Origin: Aradus depressus
Taxonomy: Eukaryota; Arthropoda; Insecta; Hemiptera; Aradidae
NCBI GenBank assembly: GCA_963662175.1
Contig: OY759222.1
Span: forward strand, 12,286,222-12,350,221
Direction: 5' to 3'
Length of the DNA: 64,000 bases
Of this stretch, positions 21,217 through 31,839 are shown one piece after another. Position numbers and translations under genes: made by a program. How positions within the stretch are numbered: position 1 is the first letter of the stretch; each line of letters begins with the position of its first letter. Under the pieces are notes generated by a model. The model made no database searches, was not told where the DNA came from, and saw nothing but the letters and a program-made list of their open reading frames with translations.

Positions 21217-22645
21217 AAAGCGGGCGCTTTAATCACTCGGTTACGAGGAATTCTTAAAAAATTAGACTATTTACTGAGGCTAATAATCTTAATAAAAAAT
21301 TATATGTCGATAAATATTCAATTATTATTTTATTTAATATTATATATATTTTTTTTGTTTTCAAGACTCATGACCGAGATTTAACAAGTCAAACAAATAG
21401 GCGACATCTGAGCTACAGGCGCCCTCTATAAATAATTTAATTAAATAAATCGCAAAACAGACTCAAAAGGATGAAACCCGTTAGCAAAAAAATAAATGAC
21501 AAGAATTTTTTAAAAAGATTGAATGAGATCATTATAACTGTAGTCTAGGTCAGGTAGCTTCCTCGTTTTATAGGTCAAGAACCAGAAGTCAAAAAATACA
21601 AAACCTAATCTTCCGATAAATTCCTAAATGCGAACACGGAAATTTGTGCAACATTTGAAAAAAGAACTGGGTGACCTTCCTCAGGAAATTTTGGTTCTGG
21701 TACTTATTTTTGTTTATATCTGTTTTTGTTACTTCAAAAATATTTTATATAGATATATGCATGATATTGTTGAAACAACATAAACAGATATATGAAATAA
21801 AATTGATTAGAATTGATTAAAATTCATTTAATACCGCAAGGTAAAACATGTGGAAAATAAATGCTTCTTGTTTTGGGGTTACTTTAGGCAGGAAAAAAAA
21901 AACAGTAGGTATCATTAGTGGTTTTGAACATTGAGTTTAGCCCTCAACAACATTAAATGTTTATTAACGTTAATCTATAGAAGGTGAATCTGAGGAACTT
22001 TATCTGGGAAACAGGAAAACTACAAAAATTGAATTGTATATGCCTTTCATTAAATAAAAATCTTATATGAAATCAAATATAAATCATAGGAGTATAGAAC
22101 ACTCAGCTTGTGGCTTAAATTATCAAAAAAAAAGTTTTTTTAATGCTTTTAAGTAAATATAAAATTCTGAAATTCAATATATTTATTGCCTGCAATATTA
22201 TGAGGAATTCAAATTTGTCCAGTGAAAAATTCCAACTATGCAAACTACAAATAAAAATATGAGCCTTAAAATGTAAGGTAAGAAGAACTGGCTGATTGCG
22301 AATATCGCTTTACCAGTCTGGATATCGCACCTGAAAGATGCTCAATTTGGGAAAATTCTTCTCAAAGTTGATTTTAGGAGAAAAAAAAATACATCAGTAC
22401 TAAATTAAATTTCCAATAAATATTGTACTTTTTAATATATTTTTATTTTTATGCACACAAATTCAAAAAAATATGTTTAAATTAATACTTATGATGATGT
22501 CTAACCATCGGGAATTGATTATGATTCTCTTTTGCCGATTACCTTTAAAATTAATAAATATTTTATTTACAGACTTTCAATCTATTTGTGACATTTCATG
22601 TCGATATATCGATCCTATTGGAAATTTTTGTTTCTGTAAACATTT
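21217..22645. other. 1.4-kb AT-rich stretch, nothing recognised
   Basis: No SINE, Family B or LINE similarity and no convincing frame. It is one of the few long element-free stretches in the window. Confidence 0.45.
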
Positions 22646-22987
22646 AGAGGGCGTCGGTAGTTCAGTGGTATGCGTGATTGTCTTCTGAGCTCAAGAACGT
22701 GGGTTCGAAACCCGACCGAGGCCCTTAGTTTATTTTATCTGGGTGGTAAAATAAACTTAAGCACGCCGTCCTTCGGATGGGGCGTTAAGCGATGGTCCTG
22801 AGCCTGTACGATGTCAGGTGCTAGTTACAGACCCCTGCCCTAGGTGAATTAAAATTTAGGGTAGGCAAAATTTAGGACTCTCACAGTAGAGTCGGGCTCA
22901 TGTCCACCAGAGTGACGAAAGAGCGCTCCTGGTAATAGGCAATATGACCTCGCAGTTAAAGCCCGGGCATGAGTCATAATAACTGAC
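22646..22987 (+). mobile_element. SINE1, full length
   Basis: Head AGGGCGTCGGTAGTTCAGTG with B box GGGTTCGAAACCC, the TTTATTTTATCTGGG/AATAAACTTAAGC small palindrome, the central GGATGGGGCGTTAAGCGATG, and a CATGAGTCATAATAACTGAC end. It serves as a good reference copy. Confidence 0.95.
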
Positions 22988-23161
22988 AATTTATATAATA
23001 TGTGTCCCTGAAAGAGAAAGGATATTATATTTATAGATTTAACAAAATATTAGATAATATTAGACACCTATAATAAACTATCTGTTTTATTGTTTTAAAG
23101 AATTATATGAACCATTTAAGTAAATCAAAAAAAATTTCAAAATTAGTAATTAATGTGACAT

Positions 23162-23358
23162 ATACCCGGGCTTTAACTAAAAGGATATAACGCCTACTAC
23201 CAGAACACTATTTCGTCACTCTGGTGGACATGAGCCCGAATCGACAGAAGGAGTCTTTTTAGCCTACCCAGGTTTATTCACATTGAGTAGGAGGTCTTTA
23301 ACGAGTAGCTGACGTCGTACAGGCTCGAGACCATCGAAAGGATGGCATGCTCAAGGTT
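23162..23358 (-). mobile_element. SINE1 3' two thirds
   Basis: CCGGGCTTTAACTAAAAGGA to CATCGAAAGGATGGCATGCT. The head is absent. Confidence 0.85.
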
Positions 23359-23405
23359 TAGATTGAGAAAAAAAATATATATAAAAATAGCAACAATTTT
23401 AAAGA

Positions 23406-23521
23406 ATCCTATCCTAGGTGGTAAACATAGATAGGCAAAATTTAGGACACCCAAAGTAGAAAGAGCGCTCTGGTAGTAGACGATATGTCCTTATAGTTAA
23501 AGCCTTGGCATGAGTCATAAT
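23406..23521 (+). mobile_element. SINE1 3' fragment sharing its 3' flank with 22646-22987
   Basis: ATAGATAGGCAAAATTTAGG to CATGAGTCATAATAT. It is followed by ATTATGTGTCCCTGAAAGAG, almost the same flank that follows the full-length SINE at 22988-23025. Confidence 0.85.
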
Positions 23522-23991
23522 ATTTATATATTATGTGTCCCTGAAAGAGAAAGGATACAGGGAAGAGGACGAAAAAACTGTGAAAATGGATCTGAAGATC
23601 TTTTGTAACATTATGATCTACCTACTTACTTAAGTACATTGAGAAATGGCTTAAAAATAATTAGGTTATTGAGACATACATAATGATTTAGAATGCAATT
23701 TTTTTAATTATATACCACTCACATACAGGATCTATTATATACAGAGCACATCCTGCATATGGCTAAAGCAAATTGAACACAAAAAAAAAATTAATTATAT
23801 CAACGATATCTTTTTAGCATGAAAAAACTGTACCGGAATATTCATTTAGTTTGTGAACCGAGGAAATATGCACGGAAACAATTCCAAATGCAGGTTGGCC
23901 TTAGCTGAGTTACGTGGATACAGCCTGGATAATAAGGAGGTTCTAACTTCACATCATCGAACTTACTATAATCATTATAGTTTTATATACT

Positions 23992-24598
23992 GTTTTATTT
24001 CCCGAGCTATACGAAGTATAGAAGAAGTTATGTAATCGGTCAAATATTCGATGCAGAGTTTTCAACGAAATTTTATATTTTCCAACCTTCAGATTCCAAA
24101 TATCAAAAAAAATATATATCTGTCTGTGTGCCTGTGAAAATAACTGCCGATAGAAAGAATGAGTCCACATGAAAATTTATATTTATGACCGAAACCCCAT
24201 AAGGGCAACATCTATCAATTTTCAGTCAAAGGAGAGGAGGGGATCAGAGTGTAGCTCAACTTGAAAACCCAAATAACTGCCAATCTAATGAATGTATCGA
24301 CTTGAAATTTCATATTTAAAGTCAAAATCCAATGAGGACATAGTCTATCAAATTTCAGCGGTATCGGCTGAAGAGAAGGGGGGGTTCAGAGAAGGGGCCT
24401 CAATTCAAAAATCCTAATAACTGCCGATATAATGAATTTATCTACAGAAAATTAATTACGCGGAATTAGGAGCCCCTAAGTAAGTCAACTGTTTAATATT
24501 AGCGCAAACGGCCAAATGGTTTTGGAGGGGGAGCCAAAAGTTAATTGATTAATTCATTCTGGGGAAGTACATTGTCTGTGATTCACCAATGACTTTTT
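23992..24598 (+). repeat. Family B, full-length reference copy
   Basis: Left end GCTATACGAAGTATAGAAGA, then AGTTATGTAATCGGTCAAAT, GAGTTTTCAACGAAATTTTA and a TCTGTCTGTGTGCCTGTG stretch. Three internal ACTGCC-GAT units follow, then TTTTGGAGGGGGAGCCAAAA, TTAATTGATTAATTCATTCT, GGGGAAGTACATTGTCTGTG and ATTCACCAATGACTTTTTTA. It is the most intact copy. Confidence 0.92.
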
Positions 24599-24604
24599 TA
24601 CTAT

Positions 24605-24780
24605 CTTATACATTTAATATAAGAAAGTATTTAACATTTTTGCAGAGATATTGTGAAACACTTGATAAAAATAAATAAAACGTATGTTTTTTAAAAAATA
24701 ATGTCTATTTCACAAATAATATATAATATGGTAGCAATACCGAAAGTACTCCCATATTATATATTTATTTTTAAGAAAGT
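24605..24780 (-). repeat. Family D repeat fragment
   Basis: The reverse complement contains GGGAGTACTTTCGGTATTGC followed by TACCATATTATATATTATTT and TGTGAAATAG, matching 61300-61380 on the plus strand. Confidence 0.7.
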
Positions 24781-25055
24781 ATTGTAATGGTTAAGACGTT
24801 TTTATTATCTTCGCGTTGATATACGTCTGCCTGAGTGTATATATAAGTATATGACTTTGTGAGCGCCCTATCTCTGAAAGTATGTATATATATGAAATTT
24901 AAATATGAAATAAAGATGTAACATGTGCTAACTTAGATCGTATTAGATGAAATCAGACGAAAAGTAAGACCGACATTACTTCGGGGCCTAAGTACATTCT
25001 ACGCTTATATTTATGACCAAATCAACAATTTTTTCAAATAAAAGTTGTAGAGAAT

Positions 25056-25103
25056 ACTAATGACCTCGAAGCTAAAGCCCCCAGAAGTCACAATAACTAA
25101 ACT
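25056..25103 (+). mobile_element. SINE1 tail scrap
   Basis: ATGACCTCGAAGCTAAAGCC, then AGTCACAATAACTAAACTAA. Only the 3' end is present. Confidence 0.65.
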
Positions 25104-25185
25104 AACTGTAATGTGGCTAAAGCAGGACTTTCTTATACCAATCACCTTTGTACAGATAACTCTCCCCACTCTCAAACTCATTTTA

Positions 25186-25511
25186 GGTTAGGTGTTTTGA
25201 CTCATGCCCGGGCTTTAGCTACGAGGACATATCGCCTACTACCAGAGCGCTCTTTCGTCACTCTGGTGGACAAGAGCCCGACTCTACTTTGGGAGTCCTA
25301 AATTTTGCCTACCCTAAATTTTTATTCACCTAAGGTAGGGGTCTTTAATCGTACAGGCTCGGGACCATCGCTTAACGTCCCATCCGAAGGACGGCGTGCT
25401 TAAGTTTATTTTACCTCCCAGATAGAATAAACTAAGGGCCTCGGTCGGTTGCGAACCCACGTTCTTGAGCTCAGAAGTCAAGCACGCATACCACTGAGCT
25501 ACCGGCGCCCT
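25186..25511 (-). mobile_element. SINE1, full length, with 14-bp target-site duplication
   Basis: Minus strand from the GGTTAGGTG tail to AGCTACCGGCGCCC. A perfect duplication TCAAACTCATTTTA (25172-25185 and 25512-25525) shows a fairly recent retroposition. A 15-bp deletion removes part of the ACGAGTACCTGACAT segment. Confidence 0.95.
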
Positions 25512-25525
25512 TCAAACTCATTTTA

Positions 25526-26537
25526 TACTGGCATTATTGGATACAAGAAAGTCACGATCAGAAATCAATATTATTATCATTATCATTATTATTATTATTA
25601 TATTTTCATCCGTCATCAGAATTTCACAAGCATAGAGATTGTTTCAAGTAGAGTATATTTTCCAAGCAGGATCCTGAATGATAGGAGATTGTTTCACCAA
25701 ATTTTAAAAGATGGAGTGGAAAAATTGTAAACGGAACAAGGATAAACTTCATAAAAACCAAATGAACCTATGTAAATCATTCAACGCCCATGCGTAGATT
25801 CAAAATATGTATGTATCTCTTGCTATCTATCACACTTCCGTCTGGATATTTTGAAAATTTAGTTTCTGGTTTGTCCCAATGTTTTAAAATGTACGAACTC
25901 TTTGTAGAAGGAATTCATAGAGTGGGGATGAAGAGTTCATCAATAGAGGACGTGTTTTTTAGTGCTCTATAAAAAACTGAATTTTTCTTGTTTTTGTGAC
26001 AATTTTGTAAGATATTTTTTTTTAAAAATTGTGCATTACAACTTGGTGAACATTTTAGTGAGTCAATTTTCAAAAACTATTCTGTTTTAATTGATAAAAG
26101 TGAATATTAATTTTACAAAATTCCAATCTGAAGTACGGATTAGACGGTAATAATTCTTGTTGACATGTCCAACGTTCAGAAGCTGCAAGCATTTCTCCGC
26201 AATCATCTCACCAATAGACCAGAATATTACTCAGAAACATTTGTGCATATTTTAAATAATTTAGAAGTTAGAATAGTTAACAATTTATTTTTATTTTTTT
26301 ACTGTTGCTTTGAAAATAAAGAATAATTTAATTTAATTTTGTGCATGTAAGATGGATATATATTTTTTTTATTATTATTATTATCATTATTATTTTATTT
26401 ATTCAAGTACATGTCATATCTTGTCTTATATAATTTTTGAATCGTTTCTTTTATCCTTTTATTATTTATTTCGTAAAAAAAAAACACTCATTGCCATAGA
26501 GGTTGTAATCTTTTGTGCAATTAAAGTTTATCTATCT
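25526..26537. other. Stretch with weak coding-like pieces only
   Basis: Two short runs look more protein-like than their surroundings: ELFVEGIHRVGMKSSSIEDV ending at 25972, and MSNVQKLQAFLRNHLTNRPE from 26165, both plus strand. They lack introns, domains or continuity that I can recognise. ATT/TCA microsatellites lie at 25570-25605 and 26370-26400. Confidence 0.35.
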
Positions 26538-26590
26538 AGAAGGAATTCGAGGTTCTGTCGTGTAAATGAAAATTCAAAATTTGGCCAACG

Positions 26591-26619
26591 TTTCGGAAAC
26601 TATTTATTTCCTTCTTCAG
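26591..26619 (-). ncRNA. Hammerhead-like ribozyme core, candidate, left arm
   Basis: Minus strand: CTGAAGA, then AGGAAATAAATAGTTTCC (GGAAA pairs with TTTCC, loop TAAATAG), then GAAAC. The order and spacing match the CUGANGA / helix II / GAAA core of hammerhead ribozymes. Helices I and III are not proven. Confidence 0.4.
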
Positions 26620-26878
26620 GGCCTACAGAATACAAACAAACAAATTAGTCATTATGGACAATATAACCAGATAATGTGAAGAAGAGATGGAAACAATTTT
26701 TTTGTTAACAAAAATGAAAGAGAGACAAATAATAATAAATAAATAAAAATAAATTTACTTATTTATTTACTTAATAAAAAAATAGAAAAAATTGTTTCCA
26801 TCTCTTTTTCACATTATTATTAAGTATCTGGTTATATTGTCCATAGTGACTAATTTGTTTGTTTGTATTCTGTAGGCT

Positions 26879-26907
26879 CTGAAGAAGAAAATAAATAGTT
26901 TTCGAAA
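26879..26907 (+). ncRNA. Hammerhead-like ribozyme core, candidate, right arm
   Basis: Plus strand: CTGAAGA, then AGAAAATAAATAGTTTTC (GAAAA pairs with TTTTC), then GAAAT. Compared with the left arm one base pair of helix II has changed from G-C to A-T on both sides, so pairing is kept. Confidence 0.4.
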
Positions 26908-26965
26908 TGTTGGCCAAATTTTGAATTTTCATTTACACAACAGAACCTCGAATTCCTTCTATTGA

Positions 26966-27412
26966 AAAAATACTGTCAGTATGAACTCTTGTAATAAATT
27001 CCGAGATCACGTTACTGTCTGGTTTGAATAACCATCTTAGCCTATCGAATATTAATTACATCCTACATCGTTAGTTGAGGACAGTTTGGAACATGATGGC
27101 CACCTGTAGATAGCCAAGTGTTTAACTATTGTCTAATTACTTACGACTAAAACTTTTGTTTGAGAGGAACAAGCTTGTGGACAAAATGAGTTATTAAGGT
27201 TAGGTGTCAAAAGAGCAAAACTTTAGCGCCTTATGGCACTAAACAGTTTTCTGAAACCATTCTTTAAGCTCTGTTCGTACCTGACACTGATACAAATACA
27301 CCCCTTTCAAATTGTCACTTCTTGTATGGGAGCTAGGAAATTCGAAGTTGAGTTTTCAGGTAAATTTATTAATGTTTTCCGACATTTTGAATCTAAAATG
27401 AAACAAAAAATT
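26966..27412. other. Stretch without recognised features
   Basis: No repeat family and no convincing frame recognised. The short plus-strand frame 27233-27421 runs into Family B and is not supported. Confidence 0.4.
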
Positions 27413-27560
27413 TGTCGGTGATCCACCGGCATTTTACTATTCCAGAAAGAATTAATCAATTAAGTTTTCGCTCCCCCTCCAAAACCAGTCGACCGTCTGC
27501 GCTAATTTTAAATAGTTGACTTACATATGAGCTCCTAAATACCATACTAAATTTTTTTCT
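27413..27560 (-). repeat. Family B 3' end
   Basis: TGTCGGTGATCCACCGGCAT, AATTAATCAATTAAGTTTTC, CCTCCAAAACCAGTCGACCG and ATATGAGCTCCTAAATACCA on the minus strand. Confidence 0.85.
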
Positions 27561-28330
27561 TTTTCGTCATCATTTATCCGATTCAATTTGCTCTGATGGC
27601 AATGTAACATCCTTTAGGGCCAGATTGAAAAATAGGCTATATGGCGTCAGAAAATTTTGAACGGGAGGATGGGTTATGAGCTGGGCTAGGCATAAAAATT
27701 GTTCTAGCTCATTAATGGATGATCGGATTGTTCGATTGAAACACATGTAGTCTTAATAGCCAATTGAAAAATAGGGTGTGTGGTGAGGTCTCAAAATACT
27801 TAAGGGGAGGGGGGTTGTGGGGGGGCTTATGCATAAATATCGTGCCAGCTTAAAAACGGAAGGTCGGATCCTGGTGAAATTTCACATGTAGTATTCCTAA
27901 GACCCAATTGAGATATAGTCTATCTGGCGTCACGAAATTCTTAAGGGGAAGGGGGGTTGTGAGGGGAGCTCAGCATAAAAATAGGTCTAGCTCATCAACG
28001 GATGATGGGATTTTAATGAAATTTAACATGTAGTTTTCTTAAAAGCCAAGTTAAAAAATAGGGTATGTGATGTCTCCAAATTCTTAACAGTGGCAAAGGG
28101 GGAGGGATAAGCGTACAAATTGTGCTATGATTTAACATGTAGTACTTTTAAAAGCCAAATTGAAAAAAAGGGTGTGTGACGTCTCAAAATTCTTAACGGG
28201 AGAGGGGACTGTGAGTGGAGGTTGAGCATAAAAATAGTTCAACCTCATTAACGGATTATCGGAGTGTCAAGAAATTTTACATGTAGTTGTTTTAAAAGCA
28301 AAATAAAAAAAATAGTCTATGTGACCTATG
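27561..28330 (-). repeat. About 140-bp tandem repeat block (Family E), minus orientation
   Basis: Five to six degenerate units, each with a CATAAAAAT-like block, AGCTCATTAACGGATGATCG, an ACATGTAG-containing segment, GCCAATTGAAAAATAGGGTG and a G-rich GGGAGGGGGGTTGTG. The same unit occurs in plus orientation at 35.63-36.56 kb. Confidence 0.85.
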
Positions 28331-29070
28331 TGCATTTGCACATCAATTAAAAATCTATGTATAGATTAAATTCAATTAAATTAATAAATAATTCTGTATT
28401 GAATAAAATGCCCATTTTTGTGATATTATCATTAATGATATTGATATCATGCTGGGATATTTGCCGCGTGGACCTCAAGGGCCGCACTTAGTTAGAAATG
28501 CCACCTTTGTAGAGTCCTAATACACGGCCCAGTAATTTCCTCTGATTTAGGGTGCAAAGAGGCGAAGCACACACATCCAAGAACCTGCACACATCCGAGA
28601 ATCCGCACACATCCGAGAACCTGCTGGTTTGAATTTGAATTTACTTCCCGAAGTTCTTGACATGTTAAATTTGTTTGAATTTTGAAAGCCAGAGTTCGGA
28701 GCAGATGTCGGTGGACTCGAATGCGATGAAAGAGTTAGGTAGGTGATATTTTTCAAAGGTAGGAGACACAAAATTCAATGCATATGAGAGTTTTAAAATC
28801 AAGAATGTAATGTTCTATATCAGAGAATTTAAAAAACAGAATTTCAATTTCGGTTTCGAGTGTACAAAATTCTATATATAATTAAAAATAAATAAAAAAT
28901 GTATTTATTGTTCAGCATCATATATAAAATCATGACTAAAAAAAATTTAAAAAAAAACTGGATACGTACTTTTTATGATATGAAGAATCCGCTGTTTGGG
29001 CTGGTGGCTGGAACGGGAGGTTAGGGCGAACTGAGAAGACGAAGCGGCAAGCAGGTAGACAAGAACTGGA
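28331..29070. other. Stretch without recognised elements
   Basis: AT-rich, with a short local repeat CACACATCCAAGAACCTG / CACACATCCGAGAATCCG at 28568-28620 (three copies of 18 bp). A small GC-rich shift begins near 28980. The 74-codon minus-strand frame over it is not supported. Confidence 0.45.
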
Positions 29071-30060
29071 GGGGACAGCCCAGGGATGCTAGCTAGGTAG
29101 GGGGTCCAATGTCACGGACGGGGGTCGGAGCGATGCAAACTGGACCGGGTTCAAGGTAGGGTGAAAGTAGCCACTGTGGTGCAGTCCAGCCGTTAGATCG
29201 TCATCTTCCAGCACGGGGTCATACCGAGCCCATCCTGGAGAGGACAGACAGCCTACGGGGACCAATGTCATGGTCGGAGGTCGGAGTTCAGCAAAGTTGA
29301 TAGGGTTCAAGGTAGGGTGAAAGTAGCCACTGTGGTGCAGTCCAGCCGTTGGATCGTCATCTTCCAGCACGGGGTCATACCGAGCCCATCCTGGAGAGGA
29401 CAGACAGCCTACGGGGACCAATGCCATGGTCGGAGGTCGGAGTTCAGCAAAGTTGATAGGGTTCAAGGTAGGGTGAAAGTAGCCACTGTGGTGCAGTCCA
29501 GCCGTTGGATCGTCATCTTCCAGCACGGGGTCATACCGAGCCCATCCTGGAGAGGACAGACAGCCTACGGGGACCAATGTCATGGTCGGAGGTCGGAGTT
29601 CAGCAAAGTTGATAGGGTTCAAGGTAGGGTGAAAGTAGCCACTGTGGTGCAGTCCAGCCGTTGGATCGTCATCTTCCAGCACGGGGTCATACCGAGCCCA
29701 TCCTGGAGAGGACAGACAGCTTACGGGGACCAATGTCATGGTCGGAGGTCGGAGTTCGGCAAAGTTGATAGGGTTCAAGGTAGGGTGAAAGTAGCCACTG
29801 TGGTGCAGTCCAGCCGTTGGATCGTCATCTTCCAGCACGGGGTCATACCGAGCCCATCCTGGAGAGGACAGACAGCCTACGGGGGCTAATGTCATGGTCG
29901 GAGGTCGGAGTTCAGCAAAGTTGATAGGGTTCAAGGTAGGGTGAAAGTAGCCACTGTGGTGCAGTCCAGCCGTTAGATCGTCAACATCCAGCACGGGGTC
30001 ATACCGTGCCTATCCTGGAGAGGACAGACAGCCTACGGGGACCAATGTCATGGTCGGAGA
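29071..30060. repeat. 156-bp tandem repeat, about six units, open on both strands
   Basis: GTGAAAGTAGCCACTGTGGT recurs at 29161, 29317, 29473, 29629, 29785 and 29941, exactly 156 bp apart. Units 2-5 are nearly identical; the outer units diverge. As 156 is a multiple of three, both strands stay open. The minus frame 29994-29089 (301 codons) repeats a 52-residue unit containing DDDPTAGLHHSGYFHPTLNP; the plus frame 29317-29889 repeats MKVATVVQSSRWIVIFQHGV-type units. Base composition is much more GC-rich than its surroundings. Whether either frame is translated is unknown. Confidence 0.93.
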
Positions 30061-30065
30061 TTGAT

Positions 30066-30242
30066 TGTAGGGGTGGGTTATCTACCCACGTTATCCAACG
30101 GCCAAAGTCCCATATAAGAGCCCCTCGCTAGTATTTAACTATCTTCTCTCCTACCTCCTTAATAAAGAGCAGGCTCCTTTTGAAGCTCTGTATCCTGCAT
30201 AACCTTCCTATTCGTCCAGGATGTGTAGCATAGTTTCCTACA
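30066..30242 (+). mobile_element. Possible solo or terminal LTR, 177 bp
   Basis: Starts TGTAGGGGTGGG and ends GTTTCCTACA, so the ends are TG...CA with a six-base inverted repeat. Inside are CCCATATAAGAGCCCC (TATA-like) and, about 65 bp later, AATAAAG (poly(A)-like). No target duplication, primer-binding site or second LTR was found, and the 156-bp array touches its left side. Confidence 0.4.
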
Positions 30243-30980
30243 TCTTCTGCAGAATGTATCCGGAACAACACCCATTATAAAGAGATGTTACTTATCGTGT
30301 GGTGTCCTGTTAGATACTCGAACACTGTCCTTAAAGTCTTCCGGGGTTGGTCAAGAAGAGTTGTTCTTCTTATTGTTATCTACTCCTCTAATCAACTCTT
30401 TTGACTGTCCACAATCCGGATGTTCCTGGGGGGGATGGCCCAAGGATAGTAGGGAGTCCAATGTCAGGTTAAACCCGTTTGTACTTTTTAGCTCCTTGAA
30501 ATTTAGGGGAAATAATATAAGTGGTAGAGAATTCTGCGTAGTGTTTTCACCAAGATTCGACCAAAAAGAACGACGGATTATATTCGAGACTGCAAAATTG
30601 AACACAAGAAAAAAAATGAGCCTTTTAAATTCTTGCATAAAAGATGATTTTTTTCATATTTTCTAATCTTAAATAAGTTTTTTTATACAATATATGATGA
30701 TAATTTATGGGCTCCTCCATGTTTTGTTTTTTACTGTCTAAAATGTTTCTAAATAATTTTATAAGTGACTAAAATATTGATAGTTGCATGTTTTGCCTTT
30801 ATAGATACACAGCGTGGAAATAAGAAGTGAAACTATTTTGAAAAAACTGAAATTGCGTATAACTTCAAAACTATGCCTGACAGAAAAACTAATTACAGAT
30901 TTGAATCCAGGAGGCAATTTCCCATAAGAACCAAGAAAAATGAATTCAATTTTTTTATGTTGAACAGTGTTATTAACACA
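30243..30980. other. Stretch without recognised elements
   Basis: At 30420-30465 GGGATGGCCCAAGGATAGTA and GGGAGTCCAATGTCAGG resemble the divergent first unit of the 156-bp array (29071-29125). This hints that the array and the LTR-like block belong to one larger element. Otherwise nothing recognised. Confidence 0.4.
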
Positions 30981-31600
30981 AAAACCCTAATGAATGTATC
31001 GGCACGAAATTGTATAATTAAATCCAAAACTACTCAAGGCGACACATATTGATTTTTCAGCCGAATCGACCAAAGAAAGGGGAAGATTAGAAAAATGAGA
31101 GGGGGGGGGCTTAACTCTAAAACTGATGTAATTAATGTATGAATATATTATATATGGATCCAGGACGCAATAAGGACCACAACACCTGTCGATTTGCAAA
31201 GAAATCGGTCGAAGGATTGTGGACCAGAGGGAGGGGCTAAACTCTAAAACTGATGTAATTAATGTATGAATGTATTATATATGGATCCAGGGCAATAAGG
31301 ACCACAACACCTGTCGATTTGCAAAGAAATCGGTCGAAGGATTGTGGACCAGAGGGAGGGGCTAAACTCTAAAACTGATGTAATTAATGTATTAATATAT
31401 TATATATGGGTCCAGGACACAATAAGGACCATACACCTGTCGATTTGCAAAGAAATCGGCCGAAGGATTGTGGACCAGAGGGAGGGGCTAAACTCATATA
31501 TCCTTATTATGAATGGATCAACCAAATTTGTAAATTGGGTTCAGATAATTGACTAATTCATTCTGGGGAAGTACATTGTCGATGATTCATCGATTTTTTC
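30981..31600 (+). repeat. Family B copy containing a recent local triplication
   Basis: The first unit (AATGAATGTATCGGCACGAA, then TTTTTCAGCCGAATCGACCA) is followed by three nearly identical 126-127-bp units starting at 31112, 31239 and 31365. The Family B 3' end (CATTCTGGGGAAGTACATTG) follows at about 31560. The left terminus is missing. Confidence 0.9.
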
Positions 31601-31793
31601 CCCATTTTGGTTCGGAAAACATTTAATTTGCAGTGAAAACCCAAATTTCCCCAAATTTCGAACAGCTGAGATAATAACAAATTAATGTATTCCTTCACCT
31701 TAATTTTTTTTAATTATTATTTTTTCGCAGGTTTTCCGGGAACGGATCTCTAATCGTGAATTTTAAGGAGGCAATTAGAAACGTATAAATAGC

Positions 31794-31839
<46 letters not shown>

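Larger units (their letters stand above)
26538..26965. mobile_element. Foldback element with about 175-bp inverted arms
   Basis: The left arm (GAAGGAATTCGAGGTTCTGT to AGATGGAAACAATTTTTTTG, ending about 26725) is repeated in reverse complement from about 26786 (AATTGTTTCCATCTCTTTTT) to 26965, with about 60 bp of AT-rich spacer. The arms differ at scattered sites. Each arm carries a hammerhead-like core. The arrangement resembles a transposon end or inverted terminal fragment of a Penelope-like element, but no Penelope protein is seen. Confidence 0.85.

Noticed and set aside
29317..29889. Plus-strand 190-codon frame as a gene
   Set aside because: It is one of two overlapping frames kept open by a 156-bp period. 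There is no evidence that either is expressed, so I describe the repeat instead.
31801..31839. Poly(T) tract as the tail of a minus-strand retrotransposed gene
   Set aside because: No coding or SINE sequence lies on the side where the body would be, and no flanking duplication was seen.
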